Position numbers and translations under genes: made by a program
Part shown: one piece after another, positions 19,791 to 28,264 of the stretch
How the letters are laid out: every line of letters starts with the position of its first letter
How positions within the stretch are numbered: the first letter of the stretch is position 1
Source of the DNA: Labilibaculum sp. K2S
Lineage (GTDB): Bacteria; Bacteroidota; Bacteroidia; Bacteroidales; Marinifilaceae
NCBI RefSeq assembly: GCF_030372765.1
Contig: NZ_JAUCMW010000003.1
Span: 310,001-374,000 of the forward strand
Direction of reading: 5' to 3'
DNA: 64,000 nt
Notes under the pieces: model-generated
Databases searched by the model: none
What the model was told of the DNA's origin: nothing
What the model saw: the letters and a program-made list of their open reading frames with translations, nothing else

Positions 19791-20083
19791 GATATACTGT
19801 ATTTTTATAATTTTAAATTAAGAGTGTATCGAACTATCAAAATGTGGTATTTGTACAAGTATACTTACATTCTTTGAATGCGCAAAACCAAGAATTCGTA
19901 ATTTGTACTATTTATTATTCATTCCGAAAGGAATAAGTTAACCTTAAAATAAATTAATGCTTATCATTGCTTAAGAGTTTAATATTAATTTTTTTTGTAA
20001 ATTTCGTCGGAAAATTAATTTTTTTTACAGGAAAATAATAAAAGTCAAAAATACTTTATATATTTGAGGAGAAAATTGATATT
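19791..20083. promoter_or_regulatory. Divergent promoter region HTCS / araR
   Basis: The 293-bp spacer between the leftward HTCS and rightward araR is very AT-rich. The only clear element is the AraR-type palindrome next to a -7 box close to araR (listed separately). No gene is seen. Confidence 0.6.
20041..20066 (+). promoter_or_regulatory. Predicted AraR operator overlapping the araR promoter
   Basis: AAAGTCAAAAATACTTT (20041-20057) is followed one base later by TATATTTG (20059-20066). The latter fits the Bacteroidota -7 consensus TAnnTTTG exactly. The operator therefore lies between the -33 and -7 elements, which is a classic repression position and predicts negative autoregulation of araR. 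No good -33 TTG is visible upstream. Confidence 0.75.
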
Positions 20084-20764
20084 ATGAATCCACAATATAA
20101 ACACCCTAAATATCATGTTGCTGTCGATTGTGTAATCTTTGGATACCATGAAGGGGAGCTTAGATTATTACTTTATCCCAGAGGTTTTGAACCGGCGATG
20201 GGAAGTTGGTCCTTACTAGGGGGATTTGTTCAGGAAGATGAATCTGCTGATATGGCGGCTCGTAGGGTATTAAAGAAAACGACAGGCTTGAGTGATATTT
20301 ATTTGGAGCAGGTGCAGTCATTTTCTGAGCCAACCAGAGAAGAGGGGACACGGGTAATTTCTTTAGCATACTATGCATTAATTCGAATTGACAAGTACGA
20401 TACAGATTTGGTTCGCGAAAATGGAGCGCATTGGTGGCCAATAAGTAAGCTTCCTACTATGATTTTTGATCATGAAAATATGGTTCACGAAGCATTGGAC
20501 AGACTTCAGAAAAAAGCAAGTTTTGATTTAATAGGAGAAGAACTGCTTTCAGAGATGTTTACACTCTTGCAGTTACGAAATTTATACCAGGCAATTTTTC
20601 AGAGGGAGTTTGATCCTGGGAATTTTAGAAAAAAGGTTTTATCCTTAGGACGACTGGAAAAATTGAATGTTAAAAATACTACGGAATCCAAGAAAGGGGC
20701 ATTTTATTATCGGGCGATTAAAGGAGATGTTGAAAAAACATTTGATAGAGTCGTTAAATTTTAA
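20084..20764 (+). CDS. araR: AraR-type transcriptional repressor with a degenerate Nudix domain
   Basis: A 226-residue cytoplasmic regulator of the Bacteroidota AraR/NrtR type. Residues 9-150 form a Nudix fold (HVAVDCVIFGYHEGELRLLL). The Nudix box at 47-69 has lost the catalytic glutamates: the position expected to read REUXEE reads RVLKKT, so it should bind a sugar ligand and not hydrolyse nucleotides. Residues about 155-226 form a winged helix (RNLYQAIFQREFDPGNFRKK) that binds DNA. In Bacteroides thetaiotaomicron the characterised AraR of this type represses arabinose genes and is released by L-arabinose. Here it sits immediately upstream of araA, and palindromic sites precede both araR and araA, which supports the same role. 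The start is well placed behind the promoter and a GAGGAGA ribosome binding site. Confidence 0.93.
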   Translation: MNPQYKHPKYHVAVDCVIFGYHEGELRLLLYPRGFEPAMGSWSLLGGFVQEDESADMAARRVLKKTTGLSDIYLEQVQSFSEPTREEGTRVISLAYYALIRIDKYDTDLVRENGAHWWPISKLPTMIFDHENMVHEALDRLQKKASFDLIGEELLSEMFTLLQLRNLYQAIFQREFDPGNFRKKVLSLGRLEKLNVKNTTESKKGAFYYRAIKGDVEKTFDRVVKF

Positions 20765-20783
20765 GGCTTGAAAAGATAAATTT

Positions 20784-20806
20784 AAAAAGCAAAAATTGCT
20801 TTTTTT
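20784..20806 (+). terminator. Weak hairpin terminator after araR
   Basis: AAAAAGCAA pairs with TTGCTTTTT around a three-base loop, and the T run continues beyond the stem. The stem is A-T rich, so termination may be partial. It would separate araR from the araA operon. Confidence 0.6.
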
Positions 20807-20816
20807 ACTCAATATA

Positions 20817-20833
20817 AAAGTAGAAAGTACTGA
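20817..20833 (+). promoter_or_regulatory. Predicted distal AraR operator upstream of araA
   Basis: AAAGTAGAAAGTACTGA keeps the AAAGTA left half and the TACT core at the same spacing as the other sites but is degenerate at its right end. It lies 97 bp before the araA start. With the site at 20904 it gives two operators 87 bp apart, about eight helical turns, which would allow looping or cooperative binding. Confidence 0.5.
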
Positions 20834-20903
20834 TAAAACAATTGTTCGAAATGATTGGTAAATCTTATTGTTATTAATGTGATGATTAATTGTATTTAAT
20901 AAA

Positions 20904-20920
20904 AAAGTATAAAATACTAT
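20904..20920 (+). promoter_or_regulatory. Predicted proximal AraR operator at araA
   Basis: AAAGTATAAAATACTAT matches the operator consensus and has a GTAT/ATAC inverted core. It ends nine bases before the araA ATG, so a bound protein would block transcription elongation or cover the leader of the operon. Confidence 0.7.
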
Positions 20921-20929
20921 AAGAATAAA

Positions 20930-22414
20930 ATGAAAGAGCTAAAAGAAAAAGAAATTTGGTTTGTAACCGGAAGTCAACACTTGTATGGTCCTAAGACATT
21001 AAAACAAGTAAAAACAAATTCAGAAGAAATTGCTGAAGGGCTTAATGCATCAGATGCAATTCCTGTAAAAATTGTTTTTAAATCGGTATTAACAACTCCT
21101 GACGAGATTTATAATTGTTGTCTTGAGGCAAATACAGACAACAACTGTATTGGATTGATTACATGGATGCATACTTTTTCGCCATCTAAAATGTGGATAC
21201 AAGGTTTAAGTATATTGAGCAAGCCATTTGCACATTTACATACTCAGTACAACAGAGATATTCCTTGGGGTGAGATTGATATGGATTTTATGAATTTAAA
21301 TCAATCGGCACATGGTGGTCGTGAGTTTGGATTTATATGCACACGATTGCGATTAAATCGCAAGGTAATTGTAGGTCATTGGAAAGATGAAAAAGTTCGC
21401 AAAACCTTAGGAAGCTGGACAAGATCTGCTGTTGGATATAATGAATCCAAAAATTTAAAAATTTGTCGTTTTGGCGATAATATGCGTCATGTTGCCGTAA
21501 CAGAAGGCGATAAGGTTGAAGCTCAGAAAATATTGGGTTGGCAAGTAAATTATCACGGGGTTGGTGATCTTGTTGTTAGTATGGATTCGATAACAGAGCA
21601 AGAAATTGATTCTTTAATGGATGTTTATGCTGCCGAATACAAATTAGCAGATAAAACAAATTCAAACATTCGTTATCAGGCTAAGATAGAATTGGGACTG
21701 AAAAAATTCCTGGATGAAAATGGATATAAGGCCTTTACTACCAATTTTGAAGACTTGCATGGTTTAAAACAACTTCCGGGATTGGCTTCTCAACGATTAA
21801 TGGAACAAGGTTACGGTTTTGGAGCTGAAGGTGACTGGAAACAATCTGCTTTGGTAAGAATCATGAAAGTAATGTCGGCAGGGATGAAAGGTGGATGTTC
21901 TTTTATGGAAGATTATACTTACCATCTTGATCCTGCTTGTCCTTCGGTATTAAGTGCACACATGCTTGAGATTTGTCCTTCAATTGCTAAAGAAACTCCA
22001 AGTATCGAAGTTCATCCACTTGGCATAGGTGGAAAGGATGCTCCTGCCCGTTTTGTATTCGATGTGCCTGAAGGGGAAGGAATAAATGCAACTCTTGTTG
22101 ATATGGGAGGACGTATGCGAATGATTGTTAATCCTGTGACAGTTATTACACCTAAAGCATTGCCAAAACTTCCTGTTGCCCGTGCCCTATGGGTTCCACA
22201 ACCAAATTTGGAAATTGGTGCTGCTGCATGGATTCTTGCTGGTGGTGCTCATCACACTAGTTTTAGTATGGCTTTAAACAAAGAATGTCTTGAAGACTTT
22301 GCCGAAATGGTTGGCGTTGAATTCGTAGCAATTGAAAATTCAACTACAATTTCAGATTTTAAGAAAGAGCTAAAATGGAATGATTTATATTACCATTTGG
22401 CGAAGGGGTTGTAG
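20930..22414 (+). CDS. araA: L-arabinose isomerase
   Basis: A 494-residue cytoplasmic enzyme that converts L-arabinose to L-ribulose with a Mn2+ cofactor. It is close to the usual 500-residue length. The family start [13 protein letters not shown] is present. The catalytic and metal-binding residues can be aligned with the E. coli enzyme by spacing: Glu300 in GAEGDWK, Glu327 in FMEDYTYH, His344 in [10 protein letters not shown], and the His pair at 441-442 in GGAHHTSFS. It is the first gene of the catabolic operon araA-symporter-araD-araB, with AraR-type operators directly upstream. The frame is complete and intact. Confidence 0.98.
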   Translation: MKELKEKEIWFVTGSQHLYGPKTLKQVKTNSEEIAEGLNASDAIPVKIVFKSVLTTPDEIYNCCLEANTDNNCIGLITWMHTFSPSKMWIQGLSILSKPFAHLHTQYNRDIPWGEIDMDFMNLNQSAHGGREFGFICTRLRLNRKVIVGHWKDEKVRKTLGSWTRSAVGYNESKNLKICRFGDNMRHVAVTEGDKVEAQKILGWQVNYHGVGDLVVSMDSITEQEIDSLMDVYAAEYKLADKTNSNIRYQAKIELGLKKFLDENGYKAFTTNFEDLHGLKQLPGLASQRLMEQGYGFGAEGDWKQSALVRIMKVMSAGMKGGCSFMEDYTYHLDPACPSVLSAHMLEICPSIAKETPSIEVHPLGIGGKDAPARFVFDVPEGEGINATLVDMGGRMRMIVNPVTVITPKALPKLPVARALWVPQPNLEIGAAAWILAGGAHHTSFSMALNKECLEDFAEMVGVEFVAIENSTTISDFKKELKWNDLYYHLAKGL

Positions 22415-22449
22415 CGTATATTAAATATCATCTAAACAATACTAATTCA

Positions 22450-22481
22450 AAATACTCTCGGCCGTTTTGCTGAGAGTATTT
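22450..22481 (+). promoter_or_regulatory. Intercistronic hairpin between araA and the symporter
   Basis: AAATACTCTC pairs perfectly with GAGAGTATTT around a 12-base loop. The stem is not followed by a proper T tract (TATAAAAC follows). It is therefore more likely an mRNA stability, processing or attenuation element than a full terminator. It would lower or tune expression of the downstream genes relative to araA. Confidence 0.65.
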
Positions 22482-22496
22482 ATAAAACTAATCACT

Positions 22497-24353
22497 ATGA
22501 ATGCAGGTTTTACGGCCATAGATTATGCTGTTTTTATTGCTTATGCAATATTAATTGTAGGTCTCGGTTTATGGATTTCCCGAGGAAAAAAAGGTGTAGA
22601 GGAAAGTTCAAAAGATTATTTTTTAGCTGGAGGAACACTTTCCTGGTGGGCTATTGGAGCATCTTTAATTGCAGCAAATATTTCTGCTGAACAATTTATT
22701 GGTATGTCTGGTTCTGGCTTTGTTGTTGGTTTGGGAATTGCAGCTTATGAGTGGATTGCTGCGATTACTCTTATTTTAGTTGCAAAGTTTCTATTGCCAC
22801 AAATGATTGATAAGAAAATTTACACAATGCCTCAGTTTGCCAAGGAAAGATATGGGAGTGGAGTCAGTTTCTTTTTCTCATTTTTCTGGTTATTGGTTTA
22901 TGTCTTTGTAAATCTTACTTCTGTTGCTTGGTTAGGAGCCATTGCAATGGATCAAATTCTTGGATTCCCAATGGAATATGGAGTGCCGGCTTTACTTCTT
23001 TTTGCGGGTGTATATTCTGTTTATGGTGGTCTTAAAGCTGTGGCATGGACTGATGTTGTTCAGGTTGTTTTCCTAGTTGGAGGAGGATTAATAACTGCAT
23101 GGTTTGCTTTGGATGCAGTAGCAGGTGATGGTTCTGCAATCGATGGTTTTTTGCTGGTTCTTAGTAAAGTTAGAGAAGTTCCTGGAGACGTTCATTTCAA
23201 TATGATTATTGATGAAAATATAGATGCGACAGTCTTCAAAGATTTACCTGGTCTTGCTGTTATTTTTGGAGCTATGTGGCTTACCAATATTGGGTACTGG
23301 GGGTTTAATCAGTACATTATTCAAAAAGGATTGGCGGCTAAAAATTTGAAAGAAGCCAAAAGAGGACTTCTTTTTGCAGGATATTTAAAAATTCTAATTC
23401 CGATTATTGTTATCGTACCAGGTATTACTGCTTACGTAATGTTTAATCATCCTGATTTAAGAGGTGCTATTGATGGATTGTCAGGTACTATTGACAGACC
23501 AGATCAGGCGTATCCTTGGCTGCTTCGTAATTTTGCTCCTGAAGGGATTAGAGGTTTAGGGTTTGCAGCACTTGCAGCTGCAGTTGTATCGTCTTTAGCT
23601 TCGATGCTGAACTCAACAGCAACAATCTTCACTCTTGATATTTATAAAGAGCATATTAATAAAAATGCAACCGAAAAGAAATTGGTACTGGTGGGGCGTC
23701 TTACTGCTGTTGTTGCCTTAATAATCGCAATCATTGCAGCAAAACCATTGTTGGGAGGATTGGATCAGGCATTCCAGTACATTCAGGAATACACCGGATT
23801 TATTTATCCTGGGGTAGTTGTTGTATTTGGAATGGGAATTCTTTGGAAACGTGCAACCAACAGAGCAGCTCTTTGGACTACTATTGCCACTTTGCCAATG
23901 GGTATTTTTATGAAAATGTTATTGCCTGAATTGCCATTTATTATTCGTATGGGATATGTCTGTATGGCTTTAATTTCTTTGGCAGTAATTCTGGTTCTTA
24001 CTGATAGTCATAAAATAGAAGCTGAAAAAATTTCAGGAAAGAATCGTGAGACGTTACTCTTGGGTGGTAAACTATTTGCCGGATTAACAATTATTACTTT
24101 AGCAGCAGGTATTGTTTGGGGTACTGATTTGTTTGGTGTTAGTTTAGCTCATCTAGGTTTTCATTCAATTTTCATGATGACATTTATGATGGCCTTTTTA
24201 GCGGTAATCATGTTTACGAATGCAAATTCCAAGAAACAGGATGGCAAGGCGTACTCTTTCGATCCTGAGCTTTTCCAGACAGATAAAACATTCTTTATTA
24301 GTGCAATGGGTATTGTTGTGATTATTGTTGCATTATATGCTTATTTCTGGTAA
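22497..24353 (+). CDS. Sodium/sugar symporter (SSS family), probable L-arabinose importer
   Basis: A 618-residue inner-membrane protein with about 14 hydrophobic helices of the SLC5/SSS fold. The family signature GGLKAVAWTDVVQ lies at residues 177-189, and the N-terminal ISAEQFIGMSGSG segment is typical of sugar transporters such as vSGLT. I chose the ATG at 22497 because the upstream in-frame TTG at 22467 lies inside the loop of the intercistronic hairpin and would add an unusual leader before the first helix. It sits between araA and araD, so free arabinose is the likely cargo, driven by sodium. This would bring in the monosaccharide released by the periplasmic GH51 and GH43 enzymes. Other pentoses cannot be excluded. 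Confidence 0.92.
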   Translation: MNAGFTAIDYAVFIAYAILIVGLGLWISRGKKGVEESSKDYFLAGGTLSWWAIGASLIAANISAEQFIGMSGSGFVVGLGIAAYEWIAAITLILVAKFLLPQMIDKKIYTMPQFAKERYGSGVSFFFSFFWLLVYVFVNLTSVAWLGAIAMDQILGFPMEYGVPALLLFAGVYSVYGGLKAVAWTDVVQVVFLVGGGLITAWFALDAVAGDGSAIDGFLLVLSKVREVPGDVHFNMIIDENIDATVFKDLPGLAVIFGAMWLTNIGYWGFNQYIIQKGLAAKNLKEAKRGLLFAGYLKILIPIIVIVPGITAYVMFNHPDLRGAIDGLSGTIDRPDQAYPWLLRNFAPEGIRGLGFAALAAAVVSSLASMLNSTATIFTLDIYKEHINKNATEKKLVLVGRLTAVVALIIAIIAAKPLLGGLDQAFQYIQEYTGFIYPGVVVVFGMGILWKRATNRAALWTTIATLPMGIFMKMLLPELPFIIRMGYVCMALISLAVILVLTDSHKIEAEKISGKNRETLLLGGKLFAGLTIITLAAGIVWGTDLFGVSLAHLGFHSIFMMTFMMAFLAVIMFTNANSKKQDGKAYSFDPELFQTDKTFFISAMGIVVIIVALYAYFW

Positions 24354-24376
24354 AATAATATAAATAGGTGTGAATT

Positions 24377-24431
24377 AAATTGCCTGGTAGTTGAGTTAAA
24401 TATGGTAAGGTTAAAAACTATCAGGCAATTT
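24377..24431 (+). promoter_or_regulatory. Long intercistronic hairpin between symporter and araD
   Basis: A 16-bp stem (left arm 24377-24392, right arm 24416-24431, one G-U pair) encloses a 23-base loop. Five T overlap the stem end. It resembles a terminator or attenuator inside the operon. It ends 14 bases before the araD start and could also shield or expose the araD ribosome binding site. Confidence 0.7.
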
Positions 24432-24445
24432 TTAAAATTCGAATA

Positions 24446-25132
24446 ATGGACTTAAATAAGTTAAAAGAAGAGGTTTTTAAAGCCAATCTTGATTTGGTGC
24501 AATATGGATTGGTACTCTTTACATGGGGAAATGTAAGTGCTATTGACCGGGAAAATGGTTTGGTTGTAATAAAACCCAGTGGTGTTTCCTATTCCGAAAT
24601 GAAGAGTGAAGATATGGTTGTGGTTGATTTGGACGGAAATGTTGTTGAAGGCAAATTACGTCCCTCATCAGATACGCCTACTCATCTTGAATTGTATAAA
24701 AGTTTTAAGGAGATTGGCGGAATTGTTCATACTCATTCAACTTATGCAACAGGATGGTCACAAGCAGGAATTGGAATTCCAATACTTGGAACGACACATG
24801 CTGATTATTTTAATGGACAAATTCCTTGTACACGGGATATGAATGAAGCCGAGGTAAAGGGAGCTTATGAAAAAGAAACAGGCACCGTAATAATTGAAGC
24901 ATTTAAAGAATTGAATCCGATGCATGTTCCTGGTGTGATTGTTAAAAATCATGGTCCGTTTACTTGGGGGAAAAATGCAAATGATGCTGTTCACAATAGT
25001 GTTGTTTTAGAGGAGTTGGCCAAAATGGCTTTCATAGCAAAAACCATTCAGCCAAATGCCTCAATGAATTCTCTTCTGACAGATAAGCATTTTAGTCGCA
25101 AACATGGTAAAGATTCATATTACGGTCAGTAG
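24446..25132 (+). CDS. araD: L-ribulose-5-phosphate 4-epimerase
   Basis: A 228-residue class II aldolase-fold enzyme that turns L-ribulose 5-phosphate into D-xylulose 5-phosphate, the entry point to the pentose phosphate pathway. Length matches the E. coli enzyme (231). Zinc ligands are visible as His95 and His97 in [13 protein letters not shown] and His169 in NHGPFTWG. The phosphate-binding GNVSA and KPSGVSY motifs are at the N-terminus. It is cytoplasmic with no signal peptide, and lies 38 bp upstream of araB in the same operon. Confidence 0.97.
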   Translation: MDLNKLKEEVFKANLDLVQYGLVLFTWGNVSAIDRENGLVVIKPSGVSYSEMKSEDMVVVDLDGNVVEGKLRPSSDTPTHLELYKSFKEIGGIVHTHSTYATGWSQAGIGIPILGTTHADYFNGQIPCTRDMNEAEVKGAYEKETGTVIIEAFKELNPMHVPGVIVKNHGPFTWGKNANDAVHNSVVLEELAKMAFIAKTIQPNASMNSLLTDKHFSRKHGKDSYYGQ

Positions 25133-25170
25133 GTAAAACTGCTTTGATTTAATGATTAAAAATACAGTTT

Positions 25171-26883
25171 ATGAGTGCAAAGAAATATGTAATAGGTCTT
25201 GATTATGGTTCAGATTCAGGAAGGGCTGTTGTAGTAGATGTTGCTACCGGAGAAGAAATAGCATCGTCAGTTATGAATTATCCCCGATGGATGGAAGGTA
25301 AGTATTGTGATCCTGTAAAGAATCAATACCGTCAACATCCATTGGATTATATAGAAGTTATGGAGTATCTGATTAAAGATGCTCTGGCAAAATCGCCAAA
25401 AGGGGTTGCTGGAAGTCTGGTGGGGCTTTCATTTGATACAACAGGAAGTACTCCTGTGTTGACGGATGAGAATGGCACCCCTTTGGCTTTATTGCCTGAA
25501 TATGCAGAAAATCCGAATGCAATGTTTGTATTGTGGAAGGATCACACTGCGGTTAAAGAAGCTGCCGAAATTAACGAATTGGTGAAAAAGTGGGATATTG
25601 ATTATTCTCAATATGAAGGTGGAATTTATTCTTCGGAATGGGTGTGGGCAAAAATGCTGCACGTATTGCGTGAAGATGAATCCATACGGGATAAAGCAGT
25701 TTCCTGGATAGAACATTGCGATTGGATGTCGGCGGTATTAACAGGAAAACTGAAACCAACAGAAGTGTTGCGCAGCCGCTGTTCTGCGGGTCATAAAGCG
25801 ATGTGGCATGAGTCATGGAATGGATTGCCTTCAGAGGAATTTTTGACCAGTCTCGATCCTTTGTTAAAAGGTTACCGCGATCAGTTATATGATGAAACTT
25901 ATACGAGTGATATTTCTGTAGGGAAAATTTCTCCTGAATGGGCTGAACGTTTGGGTATAAGCACCGATGTAGCTGTTGGAGTTGGAGCATTTGATTGCCA
26001 CATGGGGGCTGTTGGGGGTGAGGTAACTCCAAACGTTTTGGCACGAGCCATAGGAACTTCAACCTGCGATATCATGATCGCTTCTTACGATCAGATTGGT
26101 GATAAATTAATTCCTGGTATTTGCGGACAAGTAGATGGTTCGGTAATTCCAGGTTATGTTGGGTTGGAAGCAGGACAATCAGCTTTTGGCGATTTGTATG
26201 CATGGTTTAAAAATGTTGTTGCCTGGCCAATCGAAAACATTCTTTCAAAAACGACTTTGATTGATGAGGAAACCCGTGAGAAATTGATCGATGAAGCAAT
26301 TTCTCAGATTATTCCGGAGTTGAGTAAAGAAGCTGAAAAAATTTCAATTGAAGAATCTACAATTGTAGCTGTTGATTGGATGAACGGACGACGTACTCCA
26401 GATGCAAATCAGGAAGTAAAAGGTTCCATCACAGGATTAACTTTAGGCTCTTCGGCACCTCGTATTTTTAGAGCATTGGTGGAGGCTACAGCCTTTGGAT
26501 CGAAAGCAATCGTCGATCGTTTTGTTCGTGAAGGTGTTGAGATTAAAGGAATAATTGGTTTAGGTGGAGTAGCCAAGAAGTCGCCTTTTGTGATGCAGAC
26601 TTTAGCCGATGTGTTGAATATGCCGATAAAAATTGCGCGTACCGAGCAAACATGTGCTTGCGGTGCTGCAATGTTTGCTGCTGTTGCTGCAGGAGTTTAT
26701 AAAACAGTAGGAGAAGCTCAAAAAGCAATGGGGCAAGGTTTTGATATGGAATACATACCAAATCCGGATCGTGCTAAAAAGTATCTGGATATTTACGAAA
26801 AGTATGTAAAATTAGGAACTTTCACCGAGCAGGAATTGTTTGGAAAAGATAAAATAGTTGAAACAACAGGACAAATTAGTTAG
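25171..26883 (+). CDS. araB: L-ribulokinase
   Basis: A 570-residue FGGY-family kinase that phosphorylates L-ribulose to L-ribulose 5-phosphate with ATP. It has the N-terminal ATPase motif YVIGLDYGSDSGRAVVVD, the central catalytic Asp275 in GVGAFDCHMGAVGG, and the C-terminal GLGGVAKKSPFVMQTLADVL adenosine-binding motif. Length is typical of ribulokinases (566 in E. coli), which are longer than xylulokinases. It is the last gene of the araA-symporter-araD-araB operon and is followed by a strong terminator. Confidence 0.97.
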   Translation: MSAKKYVIGLDYGSDSGRAVVVDVATGEEIASSVMNYPRWMEGKYCDPVKNQYRQHPLDYIEVMEYLIKDALAKSPKGVAGSLVGLSFDTTGSTPVLTDENGTPLALLPEYAENPNAMFVLWKDHTAVKEAAEINELVKKWDIDYSQYEGGIYSSEWVWAKMLHVLREDESIRDKAVSWIEHCDWMSAVLTGKLKPTEVLRSRCSAGHKAMWHESWNGLPSEEFLTSLDPLLKGYRDQLYDETYTSDISVGKISPEWAERLGISTDVAVGVGAFDCHMGAVGGEVTPNVLARAIGTSTCDIMIASYDQIGDKLIPGICGQVDGSVIPGYVGLEAGQSAFGDLYAWFKNVVAWPIENILSKTTLIDEETREKLIDEAISQIIPELSKEAEKISIEESTIVAVDWMNGRRTPDANQEVKGSITGLTLGSSAPRIFRALVEATAFGSKAIVDRFVREGVEIKGIIGLGGVAKKSPFVMQTLADVLNMPIKIARTEQTCACGAAMFAAVAAGVYKTVGEAQKAMGQGFDMEYIPNPDRAKKYLDIYEKYVKLGTFTEQELFGKDKIVETTGQIS

Positions 26884-26896
26884 ATTAGTTAGCGGG

Positions 26897-26940
26897 AAAC
26901 CGAGGGGGAAATCTTAAGTTCCATACCCTCGGTTTTTTTT
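26897..26940 (+). terminator. Rho-independent terminator of the ara operon
   Basis: AAACCGAGGG pairs with CCCTCGGTTT and is followed by a run of T. It separates araB from the epimerase gene. Confidence 0.93.
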
Positions 26941-27063
26941 GGTAACATTTCGGAGTGTATGCAAGCTTCATTAAAAAATCAGTATTGAATTTAAAATAGA
27001 TTAATATTGGTCTTTTCAGGATTTATGCAATTAGAAGAAATTGATAACATTAAACTAAATATT

Positions 27064-28185
27064 ATGAAACTATTAAATGTGTTATGTGTTGTAGCGGTTC
27101 CTCTTTTGATGAGTTGTCAGAAGCCGGAAAAAAAGGAATTGATTTCTCCGGCAGATTTTGCCAGTGATTACAATGGGAAAAAGGTTGAGCTTTTTACATT
27201 AACCAATAAGAACGATTTGGTTTGTCAGTTAACAAATTTTGGAGCAAGAGTTGTTAGTTTATGGGTGCCGGATAAAAATGGAAAGTTTGCTGATGTTGCT
27301 GTTGGATATGGAACAGGAAAGGATTTTATAGACAAGAAAGAATATTTTTTTGGGGGAACAATAGGTCGTTATGGAAACCGAATTGGTCAGGCTAAATTCA
27401 CTCTGGATGGAATAGAATATCAGCTTGAAGCAAACAATGGAGAGAATCATTTGCATGGTGGATCAAATGGCTTTTACCGGCAAATTTGGGATGTGAATCA
27501 AATTGATAAGCAAACTTTGGAGTTTAGCCTGCATTCAGCAGATATGGACGGAGGATACCCTGGTAATGTTGATGTAAAAGTAAAATATCAGCTTACAGAT
27601 GATAACGAATTAAAAATCGAATATTTTGGAACAACTGATAAGCTTACAGTTCTAAATCTTACCAATCATACTTATTTTAATCTTAAAGGAGCAGGTGAAG
27701 GAACAATTAACGATCATCAGTTAATGATCAATGCTGATTCTTACACTCCAGTGGATGCCGGTTTAATTCCAACTGGTGAAATTTTACCTGTAAAAGGGAC
27801 GGCATTCGATTTTAACAATTTAACCGCTATTGGCGAACGGGTTGATAATGATGAAACGCAGCTAAGCTATGGTAAAGGTTACGACCACAATTGGGTGTTG
27901 AATAAATCAGACGAAAAGCTGACTTTAGCTGCAAAAGTTGTTGAGCCATCATCGGGAAGAATCCTTGAAGTTTATACCAATGAACCTGGAATTCAGTTTT
28001 ATGGTGGTAATTTTTTAGATGGAGTTGTTGGTAAAGGAAATAAGAAATATGATTTTCGAACTGCATTTTGTTTGGAAACACAACATTTCCCAGACAGCCC
28101 AAATCAGGCAAACTTTCCTGATGTGACAGTTAAGCCGGGAGAAGAGTATTATTCAATTTGTATTTACAAATTTTCCAGCAAATAA
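27064..28185 (+). CDS. Lipoprotein aldose 1-epimerase (mutarotase)
   Basis: A 373-residue GalM-family protein that interconverts alpha and beta anomers of free sugars, so that arabinose or galactose released by glycosidases can be used without delay. I start it at the ATG at 27064 because this gives a lipoprotein signal with lipobox LLMSC. The upstream ATG at 27007 would add 19 residues that spoil the signal. Family motifs are clear: FGARVVSLWVPD, GRYGNRIGQAKF, the catalytic His region NLTNHTYFNL, and the C-terminal LETQHFPDSPNQANFP and KPGEEY segment that carries the catalytic Glu. Lipidation places it in the periplasm or at the outer membrane, next to the sugar-releasing enzymes. It lies after the ara terminator and probably has its own promoter. 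Confidence 0.92.
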   Translation: MKLLNVLCVVAVPLLMSCQKPEKKELISPADFASDYNGKKVELFTLTNKNDLVCQLTNFGARVVSLWVPDKNGKFADVAVGYGTGKDFIDKKEYFFGGTIGRYGNRIGQAKFTLDGIEYQLEANNGENHLHGGSNGFYRQIWDVNQIDKQTLEFSLHSADMDGGYPGNVDVKVKYQLTDDNELKIEYFGTTDKLTVLNLTNHTYFNLKGAGEGTINDHQLMINADSYTPVDAGLIPTGEILPVKGTAFDFNNLTAIGERVDNDETQLSYGKGYDHNWVLNKSDEKLTLAAKVVEPSSGRILEVYTNEPGIQFYGGNFLDGVVGKGNKKYDFRTAFCLETQHFPDSPNQANFPDVTVKPGEEYYSICIYKFSSK

Positions 28186-28209
28186 TTTTTTAGTTAGTGT
28201 AAGTGAAAT

Positions 28210-28242
28210 AGGCTGAATCTGTAATGGATTCAGCCTGTTTTA
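28210..28242. terminator. Bidirectional terminator between convergent genes
   Basis: AGGCTGAATC pairs perfectly with GATTCAGCCT around a seven-base loop. A T-rich run follows on the plus strand. It serves the epimerase gene (plus) and probably also the peptidase gene (minus). Confidence 0.88.
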
Positions 28243-28264
28243 TTTCTATTGGGGGTAAAAGAGT

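Noticed and set aside
22467-22496. Alternative TTG start of the symporter, 30 bases upstream
   Set aside because: It lies in the loop of a strong hairpin and adds residues not expected before the first membrane helix. The ATG at 22497 is better.
25571-26062. 163-residue minus-strand ORF inside araB
   Set aside because: Antisense shadow of a highly conserved kinase gene, with a composition unlike a real protein.
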